Source: Membranipora membranacea (lineage: Eukaryota; Bryozoa; Gymnolaemata; Cheilostomatida; Membraniporidae). From it: 64,000 bases of DNA. This document shows, one piece after another, positions 49,101 to 60,500 of this stretch (positions are counted from its first letter, which is position 1; every line of letters begins with the position of its first letter). The position numbers and the translations under genes were made by a program. The notes under the pieces are model-generated. The model ran no database searches. It was not told the origin of the DNA and was given only the letters and a program-made list of their open reading frames with translations. Location of the stretch: the NCBI GenBank assembly GCA_914767715.1, contig OU612075.1:18354001-18418000 (forward strand), in the 5' to 3' direction.

Positions 49101-51695
49101 AGGATAGGAGATATAGCGTACACGCGATCAGGAGATAAAGGTAATCACTGTAATATAGGAGTGGTCAGTAGAAGTGATGATATATATCCGGTATTGCTCA
49201 AACATCTCACTGCAGACAGAGTAAAGGATTACTTCAGTCATGTGTTTGATGATGAAGCTGAGGTCATAAGGTGAGTGAACCAGACATCCCATGATGCAAC
49301 GCTGTACGGAAAGACCCAAGTTACTCAACATTATCATACTATGCAAATGCGTAATAAAGCTAGGTAGTATCCAGCGTTGAGTCAGTTGCATGCCCCCATA
49401 GTGTCTATTAACCAGATGCAACTCTGTATGGAAAATTCAAAGTTGAATCATCAATATCATACTATGCTGTTTAGTTTCTCCTAAAATAACACTGCAAATG
49501 CGCAATAAAGCAAGGTAGTATCCGGCTTTGAAGCAGTCACATGCCTGCATGGTGCTCATTGACCAAAGAATAGTTGGAGATACCAGATTGGCAGTAGTCG
49601 AACTGAAGTTCAAGATAACAATTAGTTTGGATTTTATTTGATAAGGTGGCTCAATTAAATATTTCATCCATGAGTCAAACCAACTCAGTGTATGAATTTG
49701 GAGATTATCCTGTGTAGCAAATAGGTTCAATGGGAATCAACGCCCGCTACCCTGATGACAACTGTTCTCCACCATTGATAATTCGACTCTATGATGACGT
49801 GACTCTGCCCTGCTGCTCATTTGAACAGAACAGGCTTTACTTTGATTTTGGGGCCCACCATAGAGTTTTATAATAAACCTTTGGGCCCATAATAGGCGTG
49901 AGAAAAAACCTACTTCACAGACTTAATAATAAACCTGGAGAGGACACTATATGGAGCATTAGCATAGGGACACTGAGGCAACGTAACGACATTGGAAGGT
50001 GTAGTAGCATTAGTGATATCATTGACTTGCAGCTCATATACCAGGATTTTTGTTGATAACTCGATCAATTTTGATCGGATTTTGAAAATTACAGCTTGTC
50101 GTAAACAGTTTATACAAAATTCAAGAAATAACGTCAAGTTGATGACCAGATGCTGCTGATTGTAAATCAATTGTCAAACTCAAAATCCGATCAAAATTGA
50201 TCTAGTAATGAATAAGAAAAACCTGGAATTTGGATAGTAAATCAATGGTAACACCTACATCAAATACGATCAATTTTGCCCGGATAGGAGTTTCCCCCCC
50301 TACTGACACGCCGAAGGCAAAATTTTTGCCTGCTGCGTGACAGTAGAGGGGGGGGGGGGAGCAACTCCAATGCGGGCAAAATGGATCAAACTTGATCTAG
50401 GTAACACCAATGCTACTACACTTTCCAATGTTGTTATGTTACCTCACCCATAATTAAGTGCCTCACTTCAGCTGTATGTAGTGTCCTGTCTATTATTATG
50501 TCTATGACCTAATCTGGTTAAAATATAGTTAGTTGGATATGCATATTCTAGAGATTTTTTGACAGCATGCGATATGTCATACTATTACTATATTACTAAT
50601 CAATGATCAAAATGTAACACAAATGATAAAAACTGAATTCTTTAGCAGTGTGTGTTCTATAGCAGCGTGGTCTATTATCAGTGGTGACAACATGGAATTT
50701 CCTATTTCCAATAAGCCAATTTTGCCGATTCACTTCAATGATGAGCTACTCTAGTTGAGATTTTATTGCTGATTCCTCACTCAGCTGTTAAACAACCAAG
50801 TCAAGTAGCGATCAATAGGATAGAACAGATAGTCGGCTGTATGTGATATCTAAATGAAATGTAACGATGTCCCCAAAGCCTCACCTTGTGCCCATGGTTG
50901 CCAGTGCCTCAAATATAAAAATACATTTTTCTTAGCGGCATTGTATGTTTGTATGTATTTGTGTTCCTCTTAAACCCAGCTGTGATGTACTGGAGTGAAT
51001 TCCACTAGCAAAAGAAGGAGTAGTAGTTAGTAGTAAGATACACTGGAGTAAAATGAAAAATGATAAAAATGGTGATCGCTGAGTGATTTGTTTCTGGACT
51101 GTTTCTGGTTTTTATTTTCCAGATATGAGTTACCAGGCAGTAAATCACTGAACTTTGTACTCAAGAACTCTCTAGGGGGCGGAGGAATCACTTCACTGAG
51201 AAGTGACCCACAGGTTTGTCTGATTTACAGATACAAAAATTCTTTATAGTTTCATCTGTTTTGTTGATCGTAGTTGAAGCTCTTTGGTCCTTTTGATGCG
51301 ATATGCTGCATGACACAATAAGATCTAGCTAGAACATAGGCATGGATGTAGTGGTATCACCTAGTATTGTCAGTTTTTTTGTCATTGGGGTAACAAAACA
51401 AAAAAAGAAGCCGCATGATAAGGCTATGTACCACCAATCAAAAACAGTGCATTTGTGGAGAAATTTTCAAACTTGTCACGTTCTTGTCCTTTGTTGTCAT
51501 ACCAAGGAGTACTGGTCACACTCGGTCATAATCTTACTCATTTATACTGCTTGCTATATATGCATGCTCTCAGTGATAATTTGTGCACTGCTGTATAACA
51601 TTTTTTCAACTGTTTAACTTTCTTTGCAGGGTAAAGCTTTTGGGCAGATGATGCTTCATATGAAATTAGAAGGACTTCCAGAAGGCTTAGCTTGA
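40188..51695 (+). CDS. AtuA/DUF1446-family protein, probably mitochondrial, 17 exons
   Basis: Exons 40188-40317, 40872-40972, 41559-41622, 42396-42526, 42898-42986, 44098-44319, 44618-44814, 45565-45623, 45957-46063, 46642-46753, 47134-47233, 47648-47687, 47967-48018, 48355-48485, 49103-49270, 51123-51213 and 51630-51695 join in frame to 619 aa. Family hallmarks in order: [79 protein letters not shown], and the C-terminal [16 protein letters not shown] and RSDPQGKAFG. Bacterial AtuA belongs to the acyclic terpene (citronellol/geranyl-CoA) catabolism cluster, and its exact reaction is unsettled. The Arg-rich, acid-free first 30 residues look like a mitochondrial presequence. Intron 13 has a GC donor. 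Introns hold several foldback elements. Poly(A) candidate AATAAA at 52086. Confidence 0.9.
41896..42290. mobile_element. Foldback/MITE-like element in AtuA intron 3
   Basis: The ends aatagacagttttctgagctc (left) and its reverse complement (right, ending at 42290) continue inward as matching arms: tgcctcaattt, then ctgaaagagggttat, then aaaaccgct and ggataaaa. The left arm has an extra insert of about 50 bases. The centre is non-coding. Confidence 0.85.
45455..45489. repeat. (CTG)n-rich repeat in AtuA intron 7
   Basis: About eleven CTG/CAG triplets (gctgctgct, cag, gctgctgctg, cag). It lies about 75 bases upstream of the exon 8 acceptor. Confidence 0.85.
47350..47505. mobile_element. Hairpin-type MITE in AtuA intron 11
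   Basis: The left end tctagatcaagattgatcc, then ttgcctgcatttg, pairs with caaacgcaggcaaacttgatctag at the right. The middle carries cccctccactgaca opposed to gtggggaaggg. It shares these blocks with the inner hairpin of the element at 49988-50433, so the two are one family. Confidence 0.7.
48999..49043 (+). other. Candidate 45-nt cassette exon of the AtuA-like gene
   Basis: An acceptor (attttcag) is followed by 45 bases without a stop and a donor (actag|gtgaaa). Both ends are phase 2, so inclusion between exons 14 and 15 adds 15 residues without changing the frame. Its start, gatagaagataaagc, closely copies the start of exon 15, gataggagatatagc, about 100 bases downstream. It may be an alternative exon or a decoy left by a partial duplication. 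Confidence 0.4.
49295..49565. repeat. Imperfect tandem duplication in AtuA intron 15
   Basis: Two diverged copies, about 49295-49400 and 49420-49565, share gatgcaac-ctgta-ggaaa, atcatactatgc, gcaaatgcg-aataaagc-aggtagtatcc and catgc-c-catggtg in the same order. Non-coding. Confidence 0.75.
49988..50433. mobile_element. TIR-bounded MITE with an inner hairpin, AtuA intron 15
   Basis: Terminal inverted repeats of about 27 bases (cattggaaggtgtagtagca at the left, the mirrored tgctactacactttccaatg at the right) bound 446 bases. Inside, 50269-50387 forms a second imperfect hairpin: gatcaattttgcccg opposed to gcgggcaaaatggatc, and ctactgaca opposed to tgacagtag. A G13 run lies in one arm. Confidence 0.8.
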
Positions 51696-53029
51696 GAGGT
51701 GTGTTGATTTTTAATTTGCTGACTTTTTGCCAGTTTCATCCTATTCTTATAAGAATACATAATTATTATCAGTGTCACTTCAGACTCTCATTATCTCGGA
51801 CGATCTTAGATCAACAATCTTTCATTAAAATTTAGGTCTTGGGCTGTAGAATTTTTACTATTTTTTTGTCATTAGTTGGATCAGGATGAAAATTTAAATC
51901 CGCTGACCTGCCAGTCCGTCACAAGTATCTGATTCCTCCTATTTTCTATCGAATCTTTTATGCTATCTCTAGTATGATTTATTCAAATAATATCTCTCCT
52001 TTTGAAAATGATTAAAATGTTATCAAAAAAGTAAATCAGTCAAGTTGAGATAGGCGCAAAAAGATGAAAAGAGAATGGAAATATGAATAAAGATATGATA
52101 CTGAAATATATTTGTTCATGACATCCATATCACATCCAATTCCTTGATTCGAAATACGATCAAATTAACACTACCTCAATTTCCGTGTCAACAGGTCGAG
52201 CATAGAACTTTTTGGTAACATGAAAATATACTGCTTTTCCATTCCTAAACAAAAGATAAAATTTTAAAAACTATCGAAGGACCAAAGCAATATTTAATCT
52301 GGCAGCTAAGACTGCAGTAGTTGTGCAATATATTGACACTAAAGAACATTGCTCTTCTGGGTAAAAAATTGTATGTAGCTTTAGAAATTGCCCCCTTCTT
52401 CATCAATTGCACCTGTGAGGTTTCAAAATCAGGTGCTGCTCGAGCGCAATTGCTACCACTTCCAAATATTTTTATTTACTCATTGTTTCCACATAAGTTG
52501 AAAATAACATTTAGTTTCAGCGTCAGGAACATTGTACAATAGTATATAACTTAGTCCATCAACCTTTACAGTTCTCTAAAATAGATACAAGTGGTAGCAT
52601 ATTGCACTATACAGCACTAGATTTTGAAGCCTCATAGACACACTTGATGGAACAGGGGGCGATTTCGAGCACTACATATTATTTTTACCAAGAAGTGCTA
52701 TGAATTTTTTCAAAATGTCAACATATTGTATAACTGCTGCTGAACTAGCTGTCACCTAACAGACTACATGTTGCTTTGGTTCTTCTGAAATCTAAAATTT
52801 ATATATAATTCAGTTTTTAAAATTTAGCTGGTTTGACACATAACAAATGCAAGAAACATTTAAAGAAACATCTTGAAAAATTAGTTTAATTTTGTGATAA
52901 AGTTTTGAATAATGTAAGAGCTCAGCTGTACTGCAACTCAATTCATACCTTTGGGTATATCCCACCCTTCCTGCCTATACCTACTGGAGATATTAGTACA
53001 AAGACTCGCCCAGGGTCAATGATTATTAG
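51696..53029. other. AtuA-like 3' region and intergenic sequence
   Basis: AATAAA at 52086-52091, 391 bases past the AtuA-like stop, is the best poly(A) signal. The rest is AT-rich with no recognised gene; the open frame at 52321-52542 has no motif. Confidence 0.45.
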
Positions 53030-53290
53030 GTATAGGAGGTAGCTCAGTTGGTTAGAGCACCTGCCCTCTAATATGCAAGCGTTGCTCTCAGGTTCAAATC
53101 CCGCTGCAGTCTACTGACTACTGGGCTCAAATGACGCTCCAGGTGAGCTTCGACTTGCCTGCAAACTGAGAGCAACCTGGCGGCGGTGCCCTTAAAGCAC
53201 GCCTATATTTCTCAGTCTTCGGACAGAGACAGACTTGCGATTTTTAACCAATATTAACCCATATTTAAACCATATTATTTTAACCCTCCC
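53030..53290 (+). mobile_element. tRNA-derived SINE (copy 3, best-preserved head)
   Basis: The tRNA-like head has near-consensus boxes (tagctcagttggttagagc and ggttcaaatcc). The shared body has ctactgggctcaaatgacgc, gacttgcctgcaaactgag and agagcaac. The tail is gatttttaaccaatatt. It is the youngest-looking of the three related copies. The extra-long, unpaired 3' body excludes a functional tRNA gene. Confidence 0.85.
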
Positions 53291-54035
53291 CTTTTTTTAA
53301 ATATGAAGGTACAGAATTGGTCAGTTGATGTAATGCTTTATGTGAAACTTTGCATTAATGACAAACATCATGGACACTTGTGAACAACTTAAATAAGAAG
53401 AGATCTAAGAGTAATTTGAGTATCAGCATGCAATTGCATTAAGAAAGAGCCTGAGTATGATTGTGTGCGTGTGGCCTTCTACAATCACAATCTTTTTCCC
53501 ATAGAGTGACATAAATCAATCAAAACGATTGTGCTAACAAAAAGACAGAATACAATGCATATTATGTGGTTACTTATGGAGTCTAATTGTGTATACTGTT
53601 TGCTTATTTGAAAAAAACTATCGATTCTTTTGGACAAAAGTAAGCTACCTTGTATAAATAGGACTTTGAATTATTCATAAAAGCTAATGAAAAGGTGATA
53701 ATAAAATTGAATAATGAAATTTATCATGTACATGATTTTAGCCTGTACTTATAAAAAATCACTCAACAAGCTCTTTAGTGTGAAATGAGCCCTTATCATT
53801 TCGGAAGTAGTAGGAGGTTTCAATAACTATCAATAACTTCACAGTCATCAGTCAAGCGGTGAAACCTATAAAACACGGAGGTGTGTTGAAATCAACAGAG
53901 TGAAATTCTCAACCTGGGTGAGTGCTGTGTTGTTTATGCTTGGAAGGGATCGCTTAATCAATTGTGAGCTGAATGGGATGCAAGTGCACAATTTTGAGAA
54001 GTGAATAGCCCGCTTGCTTATTATAAACACATCCT
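53291..54035. other. Intergenic, nothing recognised
   Basis: AT-rich sequence between a SINE and a SINE-like element. No coding trace seen. Confidence 0.5.
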
Positions 54036-54039
54036 TTTT

Positions 54040-54220
54040 TGGAGATTGTGCGAGATGGTGTAATAGGAATTGGGATTCACTGCCAGGCGGTAAGTACTGC
54101 AGAAATCTTTTGTTTGAGTCCCATTCGGGAGCATTGATGGGTGAGGGTGATTATCCAAGCTCTTCCCTTTCCTCCTCTTCAATGATGCAATGAAGAGGTG
54201 AACTCCAACTAAGAAAATGG
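54040..54220 (+). mobile_element. Possible tRNA-derived SINE fragment upstream of the LINE
   Basis: The sequence gatggtgtaataggaattgg followed 45 bases later by gtttgagtcccattcggg resembles weak A and B boxes. A pyrimidine-rich body (cttccctttcctcctcttc) and gatgcaatgaagaggtgaac follow. Only one copy is present here, so the assignment is tentative. Confidence 0.4.
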
Positions 54221-54249
54221 CACAGAACTGCAAAACAATTTATAGGAAT

Positions 54250-57200
54250 GTAAGTATGGTGTAACGGGTGTATAATCTAAGAGACCTCTCGTGTTGTTCA
54301 CAGTTGGCGGTTGGCTCTTGCAGAGTGAGGTTGTGTTTCACAATAGCTCTCTGTAATCCTATTATCTATACTTTACTGCTAACATTATGGCGCAGCTATT
54401 GCAGCCTTTGTTCTTACTGGCTCTCATAATCACCCTCATATACCAGCCTAGAGGTGTGAAATGCCTAGAACACTTTGTGGATTATCAATCTCTGTCGGAT
54501 ATTAAAAACTCATTGAATCAACGTCAGCTAAAAGATATATGGAATATAAATTATAAGCAGCTAGTGAAAGACACTGCTCCTGAACTTTTACGATCTTCAA
54601 AGAGAGGTAGACGAGGCGGGGTGCGTGTGAACCATAGTAATAAAAATGGTAAAGTACCGCTGCCTGCTGTTGTACTCACCAATGCACAATCGATTCGGAA
54701 TAAGCTTGATGAACTGCACTCTCTCTTGAACACTAAGCGCCTAAAAAATCAATCTCAGCTTATCTGCATCACAGAATCCTGGCTCAGCCCTGCTATATCA
54801 ACCTCTGGTACTGAACTCGATGGATATGAACAAAATAGAAATGATAGACAACCTGACACTAGCGGTAAATCATGTGGAGGAGGTATTCTCGTCTACATCG
54901 ACAGCAAATGGTCAACAAACAATAGCGTAATCTTCAATCATAATGACAACCACTGTGAAATCCTTACTATCAAATCCCGGCCACATTGGCTACCTCGTGA
55001 ATTTTCTTCCATAATCTCTGTTTCATGCTACACTCCGTTTACCGGTAATTCCAGACTTAAACATAATGCTACTTCCACTGCTAAAACAATCTCTACACAC
55101 GTTAAGGAACTGGAGAAAAATCACCCTGATTCTTGTATTATGGTAATGGGCGATTTCAACCAGCTTCCTTTCAGACTTGATGGATACTACCAGGTAGTTA
55201 AAACACTGACAAGAAACAATAGAATCCTAGACAAATGTTACATCAGACTCAAAGACGCCTTCAGCCATTGCCACCAACTTGCAAACCTCGGAGGATCTGA
55301 CCATTACATAACTCATCTCATCCCAACCTACACACCTCTCTCCAAATATAAACCTACCAGAGTAACCCGTCGTATGTTTACAAACGAAAACTGTGACAAC
55401 TTGAAAGCAGCTTTGGATATTACACTCTGGGATAATTTACTTTCTGATGAGGATGATATCCACACCCAGACTGAAGTTATCTCAGACTATATCAATTTCT
55501 GTACAGACACCTGCATACCCACTAAAAGTTTCAGGATGTGTACCAACCAAAAACCGTGGATGAACAAGCATATATCAGAGATGTTGGAACAAAAACAAAC
55601 TGCTCATGAAACTGGCAATCGTAAACTGTATAACAAACTTAAGCGTGATATAACCAAGGCAATAATTATCGCTAAGAAAAGCTACTCTACCAAAATTCAA
55701 CAACAACTAGTTAAACAACCTGCAAAAGCATGGACAGATATCAAGAAAATTAGTGGGCTACCTACTAGCACCAACACAACTCCTAAGCAGAACCTATTTG
55801 CCCCAGATGACCTGAATACCTTCTTCACCAGATATGAGAAACCTATACCCGTCCCGCCTGTGATAAACAATTCTAACACTACAGCACCACCACTAGAAAT
55901 AAAAGAAGATATAGTCCTCAAACAGCTCAGTGGACTTAACCCTAGGAAAGGCCCCGGACCAGATGGCCTTATTCCCAAAGTTTTAAAGCTATGCTCCAAC
56001 CAGCTGGCGCCTATCATCACTAGACTGTTCAGCTCCTCTATCAACTCTAAAACTACACCTGCTTCATGGAAATCGGCTATAATAAAACCTCTACCAAAAG
56101 TAAAAGACCCTGCTCAACTTAAACAATATCGACCAATAGCGCTAACTAGCTGTCTCTGCAAGATGATGGAGCGGCTTGTAAAACATTATATTATGGCTCA
56201 TACTCCTATTGATAGATACCAGTTCGCATATCAAGCTAATCGGTCTACACAAGATGCCCTGCTCTGTCTAACTTCGACCGTCACCAGCTTTATTGACCAG
56301 AAGGCTTCACACTATGCTAGATGTCTCTTCTTAGACTTTTCATCGGCCTTTAATACTATACATGTTCCTGATCTTATCTCGCAGCTTACTCATCTTGACT
56401 CCAATGTCACTGAGTGGGTCTACAGCTTCTTATCTAACAGAGTGCAAAGAACTGTTGTTGATGGTAAAACTTCAAATGCTATTATAACGAACACTGGCAC
56501 CCCCCAGGGCTGCTGTCTGTCTCCCCTTTTGTTCTCCCTATATACAAACCGGATTACCTCAAACCTGAGTAATGTTACAATAATTAAGTACGCAGATGAC
56601 ACTTGCATCATAGGCTGCATAGCTAATCAATCAGATCTCAACTCCTATTTTGATGAAATCCATAGAATTGCTAAACAATGTGCTGATTTAAATCTTTTAT
56701 TAAACCCTACTAAGACCCAGGAAATGATGCTATCCACCCAATATGTTAAACCTTCTACCCCTACACTTGTTTTAAATGATACTGCTATTGCTTTTAGTGA
56801 TAAAGTTAAATATCTTGGTGTATTAGTTGACGATAAGCTGCGTTTTAATGATCATGTGCATGGTATAGTTTCAACCGCCTCTCAAAGGATGTATGTAGTC
56901 AGGAATTTTGTATTTTTAAGCTCTAAATCACTATCAAATATGCTTTTTAAAAGTTTTATTGTATCACGAATCTCCTATTGCTTACCCATTATTTTTAAAA
57001 GCTTGTATGCTGCTGACAAGCAACGCCTGTGTAAAATTTTCAAGGACGCTATTAAGTTAGGCATTGAACATCCCGATATTTATACCATGATGGACAATCA
57101 GACACGAACACTGGCCTTACGCTATATTCACGATGAGGATCATTTCATCAATGATTTGTTGAGTAAATGTCCATCTGGCAGATACCGTACAGTAAAACAT

Positions 57201-57417
57201 AGAAGCTCACTGGGGAGAGACTGTTTTCTGCGTCATATCACTCTTATTTTAAACGAAATACTTTTTTAGACAGAGATTTGATTTTTTATTCCAAGTGTCT
57301 TCGATTTTTCTTGCTGATTCAAAGTGCCAGCAATTACACTGTAATTCGCGACTCATTTTTTCTTTTAATAATGCTGTCAGTGATAGTAATAAAATCCATC
57401 CATCCATCCATCCACCT
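54250..57417 (+). mobile_element. Near-full-length CR1/Rex-type LINE
   Basis: A short 5' region precedes a single long ORF (54387-57269). About 125 bases after its stop, a TCCA/CCAT tetranucleotide array (about 57398-57416) forms the 3' end, as in non-LTR elements that end in short tandem repeats and lack a poly(A) tail. The 5' limit is approximate. It lies just upstream of, or within a 5' intron of, the caspase-like gene and on the same strand. Confidence 0.8.
54387..57269 (+). CDS. LINE ORF2-type polyprotein: AP endonuclease plus reverse transcriptase (intact)
   Basis: This uninterrupted 960-residue frame has no stop or shift. The AP-type endonuclease spans about 93-320 with its catalytic set visible: N99 (LTNAQSIRNK), E130 (ITESWL), D256/N258 (MGDFN) and SDH at 304-306. 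The reverse transcriptase spans about 505-800: NPRKGPGPDG, YRPIALTSC, QFAYQANRSTQDAL, LFLDFSSAFNT, TGTPQGCCLSPLLFSLYT, and the catalytic KYADDT at 734-739, then KYLGVLVD. The C-terminus ends CPSGRYRTVKHR. No separate ORF1 was found upstream. The N-terminus begins with an unusual hydrophobic run (LLQPLFLLALIITLIYQP). All catalytic motifs are kept, so the copy looks recently active. The dead copy at 1-1160 is a diverged relative. Confidence 0.95.
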   Translation: MAQLLQPLFLLALIITLIYQPRGVKCLEHFVDYQSLSDIKNSLNQRQLKDIWNINYKQLVKDTAPELLRSSKRGRRGGVRVNHSNKNGKVPLPAVVLTNAQSIRNKLDELHSLLNTKRLKNQSQLICITESWLSPAISTSGTELDGYEQNRNDRQPDTSGKSCGGGILVYIDSKWSTNNSVIFNHNDNHCEILTIKSRPHWLPREFSSIISVSCYTPFTGNSRLKHNATSTAKTISTHVKELEKNHPDSCIMVMGDFNQLPFRLDGYYQVVKTLTRNNRILDKCYIRLKDAFSHCHQLANLGGSDHYITHLIPTYTPLSKYKPTRVTRRMFTNENCDNLKAALDITLWDNLLSDEDDIHTQTEVISDYINFCTDTCIPTKSFRMCTNQKPWMNKHISEMLEQKQTAHETGNRKLYNKLKRDITKAIIIAKKSYSTKIQQQLVKQPAKAWTDIKKISGLPTSTNTTPKQNLFAPDDLNTFFTRYEKPIPVPPVINNSNTTAPPLEIKEDIVLKQLSGLNPRKGPGPDGLIPKVLKLCSNQLAPIITRLFSSSINSKTTPASWKSAIIKPLPKVKDPAQLKQYRPIALTSCLCKMMERLVKHYIMAHTPIDRYQFAYQANRSTQDALLCLTSTVTSFIDQKASHYARCLFLDFSSAFNTIHVPDLISQLTHLDSNVTEWVYSFLSNRVQRTVVDGKTSNAIITNTGTPQGCCLSPLLFSLYTNRITSNLSNVTIIKYADDTCIIGCIANQSDLNSYFDEIHRIAKQCADLNLLLNPTKTQEMMLSTQYVKPSTPTLVLNDTAIAFSDKVKYLGVLVDDKLRFNDHVHGIVSTASQRMYVVRNFVFLSSKSLSNMLFKSFIVSRISYCLPIIFKSLYAADKQRLCKIFKDAIKLGIEHPDIYTMMDNQTRTLALRYIHDEDHFINDLLSKCPSGRYRTVKHRSSLGRDCFLRHITLILNEILF

Positions 57418-57584
57418 GTTTTGTCAACACCGCACTTTATCTTCCACTACAAATTTTGTTTGCCAAAAACCATTGTCAATGCATATACAAGAAATCATAA
57501 ATGTGATATAATGCTCAACAATCTTTGTTTAACAACCTGAATTTGACATGGTTTGCATGTTTCAGCAAAGACCACTTGAAAAAC

Positions 57585-60500
57585 ATGGCAAGTACCCAGC
57601 GAGGAGAGGAAAACAAGAGCAAAGAGAAATGGAAGTTAAACGCTCAAAAGCATACAGGTATAAAATACCTGTTTACCAACGAAGTGGTGCACAATGATAC
57701 AGTAACATTTCACTTTGTTTATAGTTACAAATTGGGTAGATTGGCTGTCCTCTTTTAGATTGAGGTTCATCCTAGGTTATTGTTGTAGATTTTGATAAAG
57801 ATCTTCTTGAGAAGATGGAGATTGAAGATGCATGCTCTGACGAGGAAAGCGAGACAAGCTATTTCAACTTTTTCTATGGAGATAATACAGTTAAAGAGTT
57901 TGATACTAAAGGTGTAAAGAATCCTGCAATCATCAAACTACATAAGGCTCTGCTTGGTGCAGAGAACACATATTATGACACTATGGTAAGCGGTTTTATA
58001 GTGAGTGGTGAGACGGTGAACTATCATAGTCATGATACCATTTATTAAGGCAGAAAGCTGTTAAAAAAAGTTGTATTATCCCATAATATATATATATACA
58101 AGAGTTCTCATAATTACTTTCCTTGAGGTTAAGTAGTTAGCAAAGTACGAAGTCGGTAAGACCACAGAATCCATAGAAAACCAGTTTTGTTCGGGATAAA
58201 ATCCTTTTCCAAAAACTCAAATTTAAACATTGACAAACTGTGCCCCTCCCCTATAAAATAATGTATCTCAAGACAACTACTTGGGATGTGCTGTAGGGGT
58301 GGTGCAGCCGTAGTCTCAAAAATATTATTGGTGCAGCCAATGTGACTACTGCATTTCTCAAAGTTATTATTATGATCATTGGTATACAATATAAACAGGT
58401 TTAGTTTTTGCCAAAGTTTACTGTGGAGTTATTCTTTCCAGTGTTTTGGTACTAGGTTATCAACACTCATTTACAGCAATTTCCTTGACAATCTTTACAT
58501 TGTTTTTGAGTAATGAAACAATTTCTCTGTAACTATTAGTCAAATTTTAGAAAATGCTTTATTTTAACCTGTAATGATCTTGTTATTGTTGTTTGTATGA
58601 AGGGAACATGAAATTTATACTCTCTTAGGTATATGATACTGCGGTTAAAGCTGACCAGAAAATTGGTGTATGCGTGATTGTAAATCTAGATGAGGATAAA
58701 AGAAGCGGCTCTGAGTATGACGTCACCTATCTCAAAAATCTGTTTGAGAAGCTGAACTTTAGAGTCAACGAGACCAAGGCAAACGAGGTGATTGGCATTT
58801 TTAAGGAATAAAATTGTTATCAAAAGTTGGTGCTGGTGTGCTGTTAAAATTTTGCTTCCGAAGAAAACTTACACACTATTACTTTCTCCAATTCTGCAGA
58901 CTGATTTTTATTATTTAATGTCTTTATGTTTCGCCGCACCTGAATTCATAATCTTGTAGTAAAGATAACTGTGTTCAAGAGCCATTTAAAAGGTTGCCAC
59001 GGCCCACAGTGCTCCTAACTAGTCTGAGGCCTTCAATATGATACCAAATATGGGGAGGCGCAACTACAGCTTTAAGGGAAAACAACTCAGGTTTAGGTCA
59101 GATTAGTGATCTTCATGGTTCTTAAGGCTCGTGCTTTGATTTTGCAGTCATAACTGGAACTGAGTACAACTCTTTGCAGTACTTTCTGTATTCTTTGTCG
59201 GGTATATAATGGTTTAACCAGAGTTCAGTAACAAAGTGATCATTGATTAACTTGATTAATAACTCAATTTTGTATTTATGATTTACAGTCAATAGTCGTA
59301 CCTGAAGAAGAAATGAAGGAATCTCAGAACATTGTCAAAAAAAGTCATCTTAAACAACAACAAATGGTAAGAGCATATTAATCAATGGCAAGAGCCTCTT
59401 TTCAAGACAAATTGATTGTAATAGGCCAGAAGCAGCCTAGCTCTAAAAAAAAATGGCACGGACAATTTTTGATGGCAGGAAAAAAACAAGTGTTTCTAGG
59501 GTAAAAAAGTGTGCTGAATCCAATAATGAGGGTGTACCCGGTTGTAGCGGTCATCGTCAGCGGCAGCGTGGCAGTATATGGCAGCATATCACAAATTTTC
59601 AATAAATCGCATTTAGTTAGTAAAGATTGAAGTGTTTGTTACAGCCAACATAGAACAAGAATATATATGTTTCTAGGGTAAAAAAGTGTGCTGAATCCAA
59701 AAATGAGGGTGTACCCGGTTGTATTGGTCATTGTCAGTGGCAGCGCGGCAGCATATGCCACATCTTTTACAAATTCTCATTTAGTTAGTTAAAATTGAAG
59801 TGTTTGTTACAGCCAACATAGAACAAGAATATATATGTTTCTAGAGTAAAAAAGTGTGCTGAATCCAAAAATGAGCGTGTACCTGGTTGTAGGGGTCATC
59901 ATCAGCGGCAGCGCGGCAGTATATGGCAGCCTGTCCCAAAATTTTCAACAAAGCGCATTTAGTTAGTGAATATTTTAGTGTTTGATACAGCCAACAGAGA
60001 ACAAGAATATATACGTTTCTAGGGTAAAAAAGGGTGCTGAATTCAAAATGAGGGTGTACCCGGTTGTATCAGTCATTGTCAGCGGCAGCGCGGAAGCGCG
60101 GCAGCAATCCGACTTTTTTTTTACAAATTCGCTTCTACTTAGTGAAAATTGTGGCATTTGATACAGTCAACGGTCAACAGAGAACAAGATTAATATGTTT
60201 CTAGCGTAAAAAAGTGTGCTGAATCCAAAAATGAGGGTGTACCTGGTTGTAGGGGTCATCATCAGCGGCAGCGTGGCAGTATATGACAGCATATCCCAAA
60301 TTATTCAATAAAGAGCTTTAAGTTAGTGAAGATTTTAGTGTTCGATACAGCCAACAGAGAACGAGAATATAAATGTTTCTAGGATAAAAAAGGGTGCTGA
60401 ATTAACAAATAAGGGTGTACCCGGTTGTATCAGTCATTGTCAGCGGCAGCATCTCACAAATTTGAGTACTGATGTATCAGTCACTAAATCAGTCAAAACT

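Noticed and set aside
40188-51695. Bacterial contamination or recent bacterial transfer of the AtuA-like gene
   Set aside because: Sixteen phase-consistent introns, foldback elements shared between its introns and AT-rich introns like those of its neighbours make a recent transfer or contamination untenable.
53030-53110. tRNA gene candidates at 31275, 32850, 38490 and 53035
   Set aside because: Good A and B boxes but no complete cloverleaf with paired acceptor ends. Three share the same long non-tRNA body and tail, so they are SINEs; the one at 38490 belongs to a different SINE family.
54551-56620. Minus-strand frames within the LINE (54551-54733, 55697-56044, 56420-56620)
   Set aside because: Shadows of the intact plus-strand ORF, without motifs.
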